Origin: Cyanobacteria bacterium FACHB-63
Lineage (GTDB): Bacteria; Cyanobacteriota; Cyanobacteriia; Leptolyngbyales; Leptolyngbyaceae
Assembly (NCBI GenBank): GCA_014695255.1
Contig: JACJNX010000028.1
Span: 62,001-126,000, forward strand
Reading direction: 5' to 3'
DNA: 64,000 nt
Shown: piece after piece, positions 47,272 to 57,023 of the stretch
How the letters are laid out: every line of letters begins with the position of its first letter
Numbering within the stretch: position 1 is the stretch's first letter
Position numbers and translations under genes: made by a program
The notes under the pieces: model-generated
Told to the model about the DNA's origin: nothing
Seen by the model: only the letters and a program-made list of their open reading frames with translations
Database searches by the model: none

Positions 47272-47694
47272 TTATCGCCAGTAGGGTTTTCCTTTCCAAA
47301 ATAGACCGATGATCATCCCCATTGCCGAATTAAAGTTCACGCCAGGCGTAAGCAGTTGTGGGAAAACCGCATCGGGTAACAACGATCGCAGCCACAACCC
47401 GAACAGCAAACAAGGAACCAATGCCCACAGAATCGCATTGGTAATCACAATTCGACGGAACCACCGTTCTGTAATCGCGACTGCCAGCGCTCCGACTCCC
47501 ACAGCCACCCCTAAGAAAACGATCACGGCAAACGGGGACTCCAGCAGTTGAACAATCATCGAGCGCAACGCTGGAATTGCAGCCAGTTGGAACAATAGCC
47601 AATCCAGCAAAATCGTAAAGCCGATCGTAATCAGCGCCACTTGCAGCAATTCAGTCCAAGGTAAGTATTTTAGGGGACGCAAAGGATTGAACAT
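47272..47694 (-). CDS. Uncharacterised membrane protein
   Basis: A 140-aa protein with three or four hydrophobic segments (LLQVALITIGFTILLDWLLF, FAVIVFLGVAVGVGALAVAI, ILWALVPCLLFGLWL). No family is recognised. It is co-directional with, and 62 bp upstream of, the DUF456 gene, so it may be in the same operon. Confidence 0.65.
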   Translation of the reverse strand: MFNPLRPLKYLPWTELLQVALITIGFTILLDWLLFQLAAIPALRSMIVQLLESPFAVIVFLGVAVGVGALAVAITERWFRRIVITNAILWALVPCLLFGLWLRSLLPDAVFPQLLTPGVNFNSAMGMIIGLFWKGKPYWR

Positions 47695-47787
47695 CGGGTT
47701 TTAATTTAGAGGAAGGTAGACTACAACAGACAGTAGGCGCTCTTGACTCAAGTTAGCGTCATTCGATTAGAGTTGCTCGAACCCACT

Positions 47788-48399
47788 ATGCCATATCCCT
47801 CTGTGATTCCAAACTCGATTCTATCTGCGCTAAGTCATGCCGTCCGGGCAAGCATTATTGTCGGGGTGGTGACTCAAAGCGCCTTGGCAAAACCAGAGCT
47901 TGCACCTTCGACCGCTCCGTTTAAGCCAGAGATGGTTCAAAAGGGAATGTGTACTCCAACGATCGCGGGTATCACCGATACAACGATTCAACAGTCCGGT
48001 TTGACCAAGCCAAGTCTGTGGTGGATTCGCGATCAGATTGCGGCACAGAATAAGTACGGGCGGCGATTGATTGATAGCTGGTTGGCGTGTGAGGAAACGG
48101 GTGAAACCAATCGAGTCGATGTGATGGTGAATGCTCAGATTTGGAGTTTGTTGGATTTGCTCGATCGCTATGAGTTCATCAAACGGTTTGGCAATGCAGC
48201 GAGCGACTACGGCTACAATTTGCGAGTGTTTGATCCGCAAGGAGAGATCTTAGGTGCTTATACGTGCAACTTTAATTCAGATGTCGCAGCCCAAGTAAAG
48301 CAGAACTCGACCGCAGATGAAGCAATCAAGTGTTCGGCGTTTGATACGTTAGCGCGAACGAATTTCTGGTCGCCGTCTAGACAGCCCCTCGGATTTTAG
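47788..48399 (+). CDS. Exported hypothetical protein
   Basis: About 203 aa. A signal-like N-terminus (hydrophobic 20-35, then SALAKP as a likely cleavage site) precedes a mature domain with five Cys residues, in MCTPT, LACEETG, YTCNF and KCSAF contexts among others. That fits a periplasmic, possibly disulfide-bonded protein. The family is unknown to me. I use ATG 47788; a longer frame starts at 47743. Its 3' end overlaps the convergent solute-binding gene by 23 bp. Confidence 0.65.
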   Translation: MPYPSVIPNSILSALSHAVRASIIVGVVTQSALAKPELAPSTAPFKPEMVQKGMCTPTIAGITDTTIQQSGLTKPSLWWIRDQIAAQNKYGRRLIDSWLACEETGETNRVDVMVNAQIWSLLDLLDRYEFIKRFGNAASDYGYNLRVFDPQGEILGAYTCNFNSDVAAQVKQNSTADEAIKCSAFDTLARTNFWSPSRQPLGF

Positions 48400-49546
48400 C
48401 CCAGAGGGTGCGATATTGATTGAGCGTGGTATCGCTAAGCGGGTTGAGGAACTCGCTGCGATCGAGCGATTCCGAAGGTGGCACTAATAGGGAGTTTTGC
48501 CGCAGTGCTTCGGGAAACTCAGCAGGATTTAAGGTCGATAAGATCGGAGACGCAGCTTGACTCAGGAGCGAGAGTTGCGGCGCGATCGTCGGTTGCCAGC
48601 AGAAGCTAATCCACTGTGCGAGTAAAGATTGCACAGCTTTATCTGAGTTGGGAACGGTCGCCGGACGCACCCAAAGATCGGTGAATAGTGCAGTCCCCGA
48701 ACTGGGGAAAACAGCGGCGATCGTCGGATTGCGTTTCATCGCTTGCAAAATATCGGTAGACCAAGCAACCGACATCCAGACATCATCGATTAACAGCGAT
48801 TGCAGCACAGCATCGGAGCTATAGAACCGAGTTTGGCGATTGAGTGCCGCGAGTTCTGCTTCGAGCGTTGGGACTTTGGTGAGATCCGGTGTGTTGTAGG
48901 ATTGACCGAGTTTTTTCAGCGTGAGACCGATCGTTTCGCGGGGTTGATCGAGTAGGGCAATGCGTCCGCGCAAGTCTTCACGCCAAAGATCTGCCCAGTC
49001 TTGCGGTGGCTTGAGATTACGATCGCGAAAGATATCGGTGCGATAGGCGATCGCGGTTGCACCCCAGCGATAGGGTGCGCCCCAGACTTGAGCCGAATTG
49101 CGCGTTAGATTGCCTTGATTATCGCGGGTGACGATTTGCTTGAAGCGATCGGGAAGTTGCTGCCAAAGCTGCCAGGTGTTCGGGTCGAGGGGTTGAATCA
49201 GTTGTTGGCGAATGGCAACTGAAAGCCAATAATCGCCCATTGTGATCAGATCTGGAATTGCGTCTTGCTTTGGCAGGAACGGCAGACCGAGAGAACGATC
49301 CGGTGCTTTACCCGGTTGTTTCCAGGCTTGCAGAGCGGTAAACAGCGTTTGTAGCTGATTTTCGGGTTTGAAATCGATCGGTGTGTCTTTGAACTCGGTT
49401 AGCTGTTTGCGAAATTGACTCGGCAGTTGAACCGGAATCGAATTTTTTAGCAAACGAATTCGGAACGCTGCCTGATTGGGATTACTACATCCGCTAACCG
49501 TTGTGCTGAGTGCTGCGATTCCGAGTAAGAAACTGCGTCGATCCAT
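48377..49546 (-). CDS. PotD-like solute-binding lipoprotein
   Basis: A 389-aa substrate-binding protein of the spermidine/putrescine PotD type. The N-terminus MDRRSFLLG resembles a Tat signal, and Cys20 in LSTTVSGC is a lipobox Cys, so it is probably a Tat-exported lipoprotein. The PDLITMGDYWLSVAIRQ and WGAPYRWGATAIAYRTDIF blocks match the family. No permease or ATPase gene is adjacent, so it may work with a distant transporter or serve another role. Confidence 0.83.
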   Translation of the reverse strand: MDRRSFLLGIAALSTTVSGCSNPNQAAFRIRLLKNSIPVQLPSQFRKQLTEFKDTPIDFKPENQLQTLFTALQAWKQPGKAPDRSLGLPFLPKQDAIPDLITMGDYWLSVAIRQQLIQPLDPNTWQLWQQLPDRFKQIVTRDNQGNLTRNSAQVWGAPYRWGATAIAYRTDIFRDRNLKPPQDWADLWREDLRGRIALLDQPRETIGLTLKKLGQSYNTPDLTKVPTLEAELAALNRQTRFYSSDAVLQSLLIDDVWMSVAWSTDILQAMKRNPTIAAVFPSSGTALFTDLWVRPATVPNSDKAVQSLLAQWISFCWQPTIAPQLSLLSQAASPILSTLNPAEFPEALRQNSLLVPPSESLDRSEFLNPLSDTTLNQYRTLWAKIRGAV

Positions 49547-49964
49547 CTTGATATCCTGTTACCTCTTTCGTTCTACCCCAAAACGGATCAAAGTGGTGAC
49601 GATCGGAGCAAGCAACCTCCGCGAAACGTCCATACATTATGAGTGCAATGGCTGATGTTTTTTGAGATTCAAAATTTGGGATAAAACATAAAGATTCTGA
49701 AGCGATCGTGCCATTCCGAAGCGAATGAATCTTCTAGTTTTCTATCAAAAATTTCAATACATTTTTGCTTTAGATTGGAGTCAATTTTTTCTTTATTTTA
49801 GATTTTGTTCACGTTTCGAGACTTAAATTGAGCTAATGCTCATTCGTTTATTTCAGCAAGTTTTGGTCCGCCACAAAACGTTAAATGATTCAGGAATAAG
49901 CCCACAAAATTGAATTTCGTGAATTACCATAAGACCTTAGAAAAGTAGGGGTAAAGGTTAACTA
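49547..49964. promoter_or_regulatory. 418-bp AT-rich intergenic region
   Basis: No gene or RNA recognised. It separates divergent genes and is unusually rich in T and A runs (49650-49850). A weak ribosome-binding site (AAAGG) lies near its right end. Promoters for the lipoprotein gene and the coiled-coil gene should be here but cannot be placed. Confidence 0.35.
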
Positions 49965-50333
49965 ATGGATACCATCCAGACCCAGATCAACGCTCTCAAC
50001 AGCAAGGTAGATTCGCTACACCAGACCATTGAACATCTAGGAGCAAATCTGGTGCAAGCCTTGACCGAAATTCAGACTGGCTCTCAGTCTGGAATTAGTC
50101 GATCGACCTTCGGAACTACGAACGGACGCTATGCCTATTCGCGATCGTCCGATACTTCAATGGAACACAAAGACGTTTTATTGGATAATCATACGATTGA
50201 TTCGTCTGCTCACAGCGGCGAAAGAACGCTGGCTCCAGAAATCCAAATTCAACGCCTCACCGCCCAATTGACTGCTGCTTACAATCGAATTGCAGCGCTA
50301 GAAGAACAACTTTTGGCGCAGCGCGTTCACTAA
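49965..50333 (+). CDS. Coiled-coil hypothetical protein
   Basis: A 122-aa protein with a heptad-like N-terminal helix (TQINALNSKVDSLHQTIEHL), a Ser/Thr-rich middle (Gly, Tyr, Ser) and a C-terminal helix (LTAQLTAAYNRIAALEEQLL). Both ends could form coiled coils. No known domain. It converges on the UPF0284 gene with 5 bp between the stops. Confidence 0.6.
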   Translation: MDTIQTQINALNSKVDSLHQTIEHLGANLVQALTEIQTGSQSGISRSTFGTTNGRYAYSRSSDTSMEHKDVLLDNHTIDSSAHSGERTLAPEIQIQRLTAQLTAAYNRIAALEEQLLAQRVH

Positions 50334-50338
50334 ATTAA

Positions 50339-51433
50339 TTAAATAAATCGGGATGAGCGATCAAGTAACTGTTCGATCGCGCCTAATAATTCAATCTGCC
50401 CCCAGTTCTGAAAGACCGAAGCCGCGATCGCGCATCCTCCCGCTCCCACACCTTCTTTGACGAATCCTTGTTCGTAGGCTCGAAGCTGATTCCAGCGCGA
50501 ATCAGTAAAGCTTAATCGAGTTGCCATTAGGGTTGCATCGCTCAACGTTGTCGCAAGTCCAACGGTGTCTCCGGTCGAATCTTCTGCCACCCAGCGCGTT
50601 GTGCCAATGAGGATTTGATCAGCGTCCCAAAGTAAAGTTTGCACACGGGCGATCGCCCGAATCAGCGCGTATACCGCCAGCATTTGTGTTCCACCTGCCA
50701 GTAAAACGCCGCTCGATCGGCTCGCTGCGATCGCCATTCCCGCTACGGTGATTTGCATCGGATCGCCAACGGCAGCCACGATCGAGAACGGATCTTCAGG
50801 GTAATTGGCTAAGCCTTGCTGCACAAGCTCCCATTTCTGAGCGTGATTGCAGATTGCATGGCTACTATTCACTTTTCCGGCGGCATCAATTCCAAGCCCA
50901 GTCAGAACCGAGAGCGCAGTTGTAGTTCCGCCGACCACACATTCCCCCAAAATTAGATACTCTGCTTCCTGAGCAAGCTTCTCACCCCATTTCAAGCCTT
51001 GATTAAACAGGTGATGCACGATTGCTAAATCTAACGCTGCGCCCGTACTCACACATCGAGCCGGACTGCCGTGTAAATCAATTGCGCCAATTGCAGGCAA
51101 TCGAGGTAATCCCGCATTAAAGACTGTTACCGGAATTTGTAGCGCTTCAATCACAGCGCGAGAAATATAAACCGGAGACGCGCCCACATGAAGCGGCGGT
51201 AGCGGAAATTGTGGATTGGGCTGAACGCCGTTTACGAGAAATTCTGCGTCGGCGATCGCGGTAAATTGTCGATCGTTGGGAGTTGCTCCTGCGGCAGAAA
51301 TTCCTGGGATTAATCCGGTTTCTGTAAATCCTAAAACACAAGCAAAATGAGGCTTTTTTCCTCGGTATCGATCCAGCCAGAGACGCGCTTGGTTTTCCCT
51401 GGTGTAGATGGAGATCGCGCTACTCATTGTCAA
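50339..51433 (-). CDS. UPF0284 / CobT-like phosphoribosyltransferase-family protein
   Basis: A 364-aa protein of the UPF0284 (TIGR00303) group, related to the CobT nicotinate-nucleotide phosphoribosyltransferase fold. The blocks LGECVVGGTTTALSVLTGLG, AAVGDPMQITVAGMAIAASR and LLAGGTQMLAVYAL are typical. A role in the lower-ligand base of cobalamin or a related cofactor is possible by homology. It overlaps the DUF2232 gene by 14 bp, so the two are in one transcript. Confidence 0.85.
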   Translation of the reverse strand: MTMSSAISIYTRENQARLWLDRYRGKKPHFACVLGFTETGLIPGISAAGATPNDRQFTAIADAEFLVNGVQPNPQFPLPPLHVGASPVYISRAVIEALQIPVTVFNAGLPRLPAIGAIDLHGSPARCVSTGAALDLAIVHHLFNQGLKWGEKLAQEAEYLILGECVVGGTTTALSVLTGLGIDAAGKVNSSHAICNHAQKWELVQQGLANYPEDPFSIVAAVGDPMQITVAGMAIAASRSSGVLLAGGTQMLAVYALIRAIARVQTLLWDADQILIGTTRWVAEDSTGDTVGLATTLSDATLMATRLSFTDSRWNQLRAYEQGFVKEGVGAGGCAIAASVFQNWGQIELLGAIEQLLDRSSRFI

Positions 51434-52169
51434 AAATTACTTGCACCCAATGCGGCGGACGGGGAATTGGATTGTTTAAGCGATCGAATAGAAACCAAGC
51501 CACTAAATGCACTACAAACAGATACACCGTATTAGCCGCAATAATAGACAAAAATATAAACAGTTGCACCAATGCAAGCGAGGGTTGAATTAATAATCCT
51601 AACAGCGAGAAAATCCAATCTAGAAAGTTTGTCACCTGAATGGTGCCATACTGCCACAAATCATCACCCAGTAAGAGCGAAACTAACCACACGCGGAAGA
51701 ACGCACCCAACACGCCGAGCAGCATACCGATCGGAATGGAGACAAACCATTTCACGCGGCGATACCACAACGCTCCTAGCAATACGCCCATCAATCCGTA
51801 AGGAATGACATATTGAATGCTGCGAACCGGAGCCATCAACACCGAAAGCAGCAATCCCGCGATCACGCATCCCATCCACGCCGCTCGACTACCCCAACGC
51901 AGATAAATTAACGCGATCGGAATTGGAAAAAAGATTTGCAGAAACGGCCCCATTGGGAAATAAGTATTCACCAGCCAAACTAAGCTGGCAGCACTCGCTA
52001 AAAATGCCGTTTCCACCATGACGATCGGGCTATCTGGATCAACGCGACGACGAACGGGCGGCTGATCAGCAAAATCCGGCTCCGGATCGACATCGGGAAT
52101 CCACTCTTCGTCGAGGTCGATCGAGTTTACAGATTGATTGGAGCGATCGTCGTTCGGCAATTCAGTCAT
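51420..52169 (-). CDS. DUF2232 membrane protein
   Basis: A 249-aa membrane protein of the DUF2232 family. An acidic 50-residue cytoplasmic N-terminus leads into about six hydrophobic segments, beginning with VETAFLASAASLVWLVNTYF. Related proteins are widely conserved next to S18-type genes in firmicutes, but the function is unclear. It overlaps the UPF0284 gene downstream. Confidence 0.82.
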   Translation of the reverse strand: MTELPNDDRSNQSVNSIDLDEEWIPDVDPEPDFADQPPVRRRVDPDSPIVMVETAFLASAASLVWLVNTYFPMGPFLQIFFPIPIALIYLRWGSRAAWMGCVIAGLLLSVLMAPVRSIQYVIPYGLMGVLLGALWYRRVKWFVSIPIGMLLGVLGAFFRVWLVSLLLGDDLWQYGTIQVTNFLDWIFSLLGLLIQPSLALVQLFIFLSIIAANTVYLFVVHLVAWFLFDRLNNPIPRPPHWVQVIFDNE

Positions 52170-52198
52170 TGAAGTTGATTCTGATTAGCACATCTACT

Positions 52199-52558
52199 CT
52201 AGTGCAAATTCTCCTCAAACGTTGCACCAAAAAGCTGTACAAGTGCCCGTAACAATCCTCTAATTTGTTCTGGTCGGAAAAATGCAACCAGGTTCGTTGC
52301 TAAACACAAACTGCCCAAACCCAGCAAAATAAAAGTCGGCGGCATCACAACCCCGATCAAAAACCAGGTGAGAACGTGCAGCACCATGATGCCGGAAAAC
52401 AGCGATGCCACCCCTGCTGCGACAAAAACTTGATTGCGCGATCGTCCTAAACCTGTCAGCGCCAAGGTTAGAGAAGTCGTCAGCAGATTCGTAGGAACAA
52501 GAAACGCGCAAATTCCCACACAATTTGTCCGCGAAAATTCAAACAGTGAATCCAGCAT
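52199..52558 (-). CDS. Uncharacterised membrane protein
   Basis: A 119-aa protein with about three hydrophobic segments (GICAFLVPTNLLTTSLTLAL, VFVAAGVASLFSGIMVLHVL, FILLGLGSLCLATNLVAFF). I do not recognise the family. It is 29 bp upstream of DUF2232, on the same strand. Confidence 0.62.
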   Translation of the reverse strand: MLDSLFEFSRTNCVGICAFLVPTNLLTTSLTLALTGLGRSRNQVFVAAGVASLFSGIMVLHVLTWFLIGVVMPPTFILLGLGSLCLATNLVAFFRPEQIRGLLRALVQLFGATFEENLH

Positions 52559-52654
52559 TCTTAACGCTCACCACGATCGACAGTCTCCTCATATGGTCGC
52601 ACTGTGTTTTTGATCGGGCTGAAATTGTCAATCAAACTTCACGAAGATCCGCAA

Positions 52655-52978
52655 TCAAAGGTACTCTTTCAGGAAATTTAGGTCGAGGTCTTCTTCCCAG
52701 GGTGGCTCTGGGTGCAGGAGCGACAATTGATGATTAATTTCCTGCTCGATTTCAAGCATATCTGGACGATCGAACCATCTCGCCATAATCTCTAGATCAC
52801 GGCGGCGGAGCGGAGACAAAGGTGCCGCATGATCAAACGGCTCAACACGATTGAGGCGACGGACAATCTTAAGATGTCGCCACGGGTTGATGAGCGGCGG
52901 ATCTAGAGTGAGGCGATTGGGCGATCGGACTTTTGGCATCTCTTCAAAAGTTTGATTGCTAGGAGAATCATGCAGCAT
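52655..52978 (-). CDS. Conserved hypothetical protein
   Basis: A soluble protein of about 107 aa with no known domain. It is rich in Arg, Pro and Leu, with the segments LTLDPPLINPWRHLKIVRRL and LRRRDLEIMARWFDRPDML, and ends in an acidic tail. The start is uncertain; a TTG at 53029 and an ATG at 52939 are alternatives. Function unknown. Confidence 0.55.
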   Translation of the reverse strand: MLHDSPSNQTFEEMPKVRSPNRLTLDPPLINPWRHLKIVRRLNRVEPFDHAAPLSPLRRRDLEIMARWFDRPDMLEIEQEINHQLSLLHPEPPWEEDLDLNFLKEYL

Positions 52979-53058
52979 ACGATCGTCCAGTGGGGAATAA
53001 GCGATCCTTGAGGCATATTCTAGAACCAATTTCAGTTTCCCCGTACCATCAATAAAAA

Positions 53059-53086
53059 TCGGGCGACTCCTATCAGAATCACCCGA
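53059..53086 (-). terminator. Terminator of the SPL-family radical SAM gene
   Basis: A 10-bp stem (53060-53069 against 53076-53085) with two G.U wobbles on the minus-strand RNA and a 6-base loop. It is followed on that strand by ATTTTTATT. It lies 10 bp after the SPL-family stop. Confidence 0.8.
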
Positions 53087-53095
53087 ATCAAACGC

Positions 53096-54160
53096 TTAAG
53101 TCCAGTACAAAACCTTACCCTGCGGGAAGCGCTGCGCTAACTCACGCTCAAAGAACTGACGCAACTCGCGCATCGTCTTGGCATCGTACACATACTTCAT
53201 GCCGCCGAACTTATTGCGCTTCACCACCCGCGCCGACTCCTCCATGTCCAGCTTGGTATTCGGATACCAATTCATCAAGACCTGCTTCGAGCCAGGAGTA
53301 AAGCGGTGTGAAATCAACTCAAAGGTCAAGTCGCAATCAAAGTCGATCAACTCGGACATCCGATCGAGCAACTGCGTGTAATGCTCCTGCCAATTGTCGA
53401 TCGGCATAATCGGCGCGATCACAATGCCCAACGGATAGCCACCCTCTAAACCGAGTCGGCGCAACGCCTGAAGCCGCTCCTCGACTGAGGAAGTACCGCC
53501 CTCTAAGCGCTGACTCACCGGAGCTGCATTCACGCTGACGCGACAGCGAGTATGTCCATTGTGCGGCAAATCTAACAAGCCCTCGACATTGCTAAACTTC
53601 GACACCCAACGCAGATAACCATCCTCGCGTGTCCCAAAGTAGCGAATACTCTCAGCAAGGCTACCTGTAAGATGCTCGATGCCAAGCGGATCAGTGTAAC
53701 AACTCACTTCGTAACTGGTCTCGCTGCCGGGACGCTCATACCGCCCTAAGTTATCCAAAATCTGTGGCAGATTCGCGTAAACACGAATCACAGGAGGACC
53801 CGACAAGCTACCTGCGAGATAACAATACTGACAGTGACCCGGACAGCCCTCTGCAATGTGAAACTGCCAATCCGCAGACGGGGGAATTGGGCTGAGCTTG
53901 AACTGGCTCTGAGGAGCAGTGACGATCGCTAAAGTCCGCTTTGCAATGCTATAAGTCTCGCGCTCATCCTCGCCTCGTAACCCACTGAGGCGATTGCGCG
54001 GTAATTCTTCGACGGGTAAACCTAACTGCTGAACACGATCGACGATCTGCTGTCCCCACGGCTCATCCAATGCGGCGGGAGTGACAATCACACGATCGGG
54101 CATCCATAACTTCGATCCACTAGCTCCACGAACTGGTGCAGTAACTACCATGCGCCTCAA
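53096..54160 (-). CDS. Spore photoproduct lyase-family radical SAM protein
   Basis: A 354-aa radical SAM protein of the SPL family. The [4Fe-4S] motif is Cys106, Cys110 and Cys113 in AEGCPGHCQYCYL. SPL repairs the spore photoproduct in Bacillus; cyanobacteria do not make endospores, so this paralogue may act on other DNA or RNA lesions. The Arg/Lys-rich C-terminal third is typical. A hairpin terminator follows. The start could be one of several nearby Met codons. Confidence 0.85.
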   Translation of the reverse strand: MRRMVVTAPVRGASGSKLWMPDRVIVTPAALDEPWGQQIVDRVQQLGLPVEELPRNRLSGLRGEDERETYSIAKRTLAIVTAPQSQFKLSPIPPSADWQFHIAEGCPGHCQYCYLAGSLSGPPVIRVYANLPQILDNLGRYERPGSETSYEVSCYTDPLGIEHLTGSLAESIRYFGTREDGYLRWVSKFSNVEGLLDLPHNGHTRCRVSVNAAPVSQRLEGGTSSVEERLQALRRLGLEGGYPLGIVIAPIMPIDNWQEHYTQLLDRMSELIDFDCDLTFELISHRFTPGSKQVLMNWYPNTKLDMEESARVVKRNKFGGMKYVYDAKTMRELRQFFERELAQRFPQGKVLYWT

Positions 54161-54225
54161 TCATTGCCTTACTTCTCTATTATGGCAACGATCGAGGCGG
54201 CGCAATCAGTCTAGAGGAGCGGCTT

Positions 54226-54477
54226 TCACGCCATTTTGATGAGGCGATTCCACACTTGTTTGAGGGCACGATTAACGGCAATTTTTTCAGCGATCGAGGT
54301 GTCTTTTTTATCGAATAGGGGTGCAGTTTCTTTTGCTTCTGTTAGCTCAACGCCAAAACAGATTAATTGCTGTGTGTAAGATTGTTCCTGAAGTGGATTG
54401 CGTCCTTGCGCTAACAATTCAAGATATTCGATATCGGACATTTCTAAATCCACGACGATCGACTGAGAATTCCGCAC
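54226..54477 (-). CDS. Hypothetical protein
   Basis: An 83-aa soluble protein I do not recognise. It starts MRNSQSIVVDLEMSD and has a mix of short helices ending in ALKQVWNRLIKMA. It lies between the SPL-family gene and the helicase gene, on the same strand as both, but with gaps too large to prove one operon. Confidence 0.5.
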   Translation of the reverse strand: MRNSQSIVVDLEMSDIEYLELLAQGRNPLQEQSYTQQLICFGVELTEAKETAPLFDKKDTSIAEKIAVNRALKQVWNRLIKMA

Positions 54478-54561
54478 GGTGCTGTTTCTCCTAAAGGTTT
54501 CAGGACAGCATAACAGGTTGAGGGATAATTGATCAAAAAAGTCATCCTCCTTGCGGACGAT

Positions 54562-56754
54562 TTACCAGTTCTTGAGTAAAGTTTGCACTTCTGCAAGATC
54601 CAGGTAGTCGTGGGTCAACGCTTTTTCGAGCAGTTCGATCGGAATGTAAGCATCGTATTTATTGAAGGTCAATGTTTCGTCTGGCTTGATCAGATCTGAT
54701 ACGCTAATTGCCCGATCGCTTAAGGACTGAATTTCTGTATATAAATTCTCAAGCTTGCATTTTCCCAGCCGCACGATTAGAAAATATGGCGATCGAGCTT
54801 TGATGCTTTTCAGTCCCAAGACATCCTTGGCATAAAAGCGCAGAAATCGTTCGAACGTGCGAAACGCGACTGTTCCCATCCACGGGAAAATACAGCAAAC
54901 TTCCTCATCAATTAATTGAATCGGATTGTGTAAGAGTCCGGTTGATTTTGCCAATTCTCGCGCATCTTGTAGGCGTTGTTTTGCTCCAGGTTGCAGATAT
55001 GAATAGAGCGTTGTTTCTTGCAATATCTGTTTCATTCGCTGTAGCACTTTGGAATGAATCTCACCCGTATTACCGCGCCATGAACTTGATGTGACTGATT
55101 TTTTGCTTAGCTCAGCCGCGATCGTCTTTTTCTTTGCGTTCACTTCGATCACTTCCCAGGTTTTTCCAGCAAGCGAAAAACGATCTCCCTCCATAGGTGG
55201 AACAATAATACTGCCGATCGCTTTGCCGTTGTATTTGACTAAATATTCCTCGGTGTCCGGGAAGATTGCGTAAAACTTGAAATTGTTGATTAACTTTTCT
55301 GCAGCAATTCCAACAATCAAACCGCCCGCCGGAGTGCGTTCTAAATGATCAATAGCTAACAAGTGACGCAGAAACAATCGGAAGTCATCTTGAGAAATCG
55401 ATCGGAACGGAGGTAACTTCAACACAGTTTGAGCGATCGCACTGGGTGACAGTTCTCCTAGCGATGCCAATGTACTCATCGTTTGGTGATACAGCAAGCT
55501 AAAAGGATAATGCAGGATTCGAGCAGGTTCGATCCATTGTTCTTCTAAATAGAGTTGAATAATGGCGATCGACTGAAGCAACTGCCACGGAATTTGTTCG
55601 GGCAGGATCTCTTCACCTGTTGGCTTATCTTCCGCACAGATAAACCGCATTTCTGCCGTATCTCCTCTGCGTCCTGATCGTCCCAACCGTTGCAGAAAAC
55701 TCGCGACCGATGCAGGCGCTTCTAATTGCAACACGCGATCGAGATGTCCTAAATCAATCCCCATTTCAAAGGTCACAGTCGCCGCCGTCACCGCCATTTT
55801 CTCCGGATCGCGCATGGCTTCTTCTGCCGTTTCTCGCAGCGCTGCCGAAATACTGCCGTGGTGCACGTGATAAACATCCGGTGCGCCTTTTGCTTGGGCA
55901 ATCTCTCGCAGTGCTGCGATCGCTTCTTCGGTTGCCGTTCGCCCATTGGCAAAAATCAAACTCTTGCGCCCTTCAGTTTGCCGAAACAAATACAGATGAT
56001 AAGGATTGAAAACTCGATCGCGGCTGTCTCCTTTAGCGCGAACCACCAAGCCCGGATCATAGAAATGCTCGATCGATAATTGAATTTTTCTTGAAGCTCC
56101 AGAAATGTTTGGAGTAATGACAGTTTGTGAAGTGTCCGCCTGCAACCACGATTCTGCCAGAGAATAATCTCCCAGTGTTGCAGACAGTCCAATCCTCCGG
56201 GGTTGGTTGCTAGTAAGCTTTGCAAGCCGTGATAGCTGACACAAAATCTGGCAACCCCGATCGCTCCCAATAAAAGCATGAACTTCATCGATAATCACAA
56301 AGCGTAAGTCACCAAAGATACGATCGATTTCCGCGCTTTTGTTGATTAGCAAACTTTCGAGGGATTCCGGGGTAATTTGCAGAATGCCACGTGGATTAGC
56401 GAGCAGTTTTTTCTTGTGGCTTTGCGCCACATCACCATGCCACGCCCAAACGGGAAGATCTGCGTACTGTAAGAGTTCTGTTAATCGATCGAACTGATCA
56501 TTAATCAGCGCTTTGATTGGACTAATATAGATTGCGCCAACGCTACGGGAAGGATTTTCATGCAATAGCGTCAACACGGGAAGAAATGCTGCTTCAGTTT
56601 TCCCAGATGCCGTACCCGCAGCAATTAGCAAGTGATTGTCCGTCTCAAACAAAATTTGACAAGCTTCTGCTTGAATGGGTCGTAAACTCGCCCAGCCCTG
56701 TTGGTAAATATACTCCTGGATGAAAGGCGCTAGTCGGTAATACGGGTTCTGCAT
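54562..56754 (-). CDS. Lhr-like DEAD/DEAH-box helicase
   Basis: A 730-aa superfamily 2 helicase. Walker A is GTASGKTE (47-54), motif II is DEVH (156-159), and SATLGD and LQRLGRSGRRGD complete the core. A C-terminal region of about 300 residues matches the Lhr-like extension. Lhr-type helicases act on DNA repair substrates or RNA. I start at ATG 56754 because AAGGAGAAGGA lies just upstream; a longer reading has no such site. The substrate is unknown. Confidence 0.85.
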   Translation of the reverse strand: MQNPYYRLAPFIQEYIYQQGWASLRPIQAEACQILFETDNHLLIAAGTASGKTEAAFLPVLTLLHENPSRSVGAIYISPIKALINDQFDRLTELLQYADLPVWAWHGDVAQSHKKKLLANPRGILQITPESLESLLINKSAEIDRIFGDLRFVIIDEVHAFIGSDRGCQILCQLSRLAKLTSNQPRRIGLSATLGDYSLAESWLQADTSQTVITPNISGASRKIQLSIEHFYDPGLVVRAKGDSRDRVFNPYHLYLFRQTEGRKSLIFANGRTATEEAIAALREIAQAKGAPDVYHVHHGSISAALRETAEEAMRDPEKMAVTAATVTFEMGIDLGHLDRVLQLEAPASVASFLQRLGRSGRRGDTAEMRFICAEDKPTGEEILPEQIPWQLLQSIAIIQLYLEEQWIEPARILHYPFSLLYHQTMSTLASLGELSPSAIAQTVLKLPPFRSISQDDFRLFLRHLLAIDHLERTPAGGLIVGIAAEKLINNFKFYAIFPDTEEYLVKYNGKAIGSIIVPPMEGDRFSLAGKTWEVIEVNAKKKTIAAELSKKSVTSSSWRGNTGEIHSKVLQRMKQILQETTLYSYLQPGAKQRLQDARELAKSTGLLHNPIQLIDEEVCCIFPWMGTVAFRTFERFLRFYAKDVLGLKSIKARSPYFLIVRLGKCKLENLYTEIQSLSDRAISVSDLIKPDETLTFNKYDAYIPIELLEKALTHDYLDLAEVQTLLKNW

Positions 56755-57023
56755 TCCTTCTCCTTGACCGTCGATCAAATCCCTTGCCTCGCCTTACTCT
56801 AATGCGAATTTCTGCAATTTAAGCGCCAGTTTTTTGAGCGAGATCACCAAGGCTTGTGCCAATCTACAATCTGTCCTCGTTGGGTTGAGTCGATCACGAT
56901 CGCTTCGGTACGGTTTGGCTGTCGAGCGCTGACCTATATTACTTTCCAAATACACAGACGTTCGGCAAATCATCTCGGTGCGTTCACAACGTGCGAAATC
57001 ATTGACCTTTAGCAAATTCGGAG

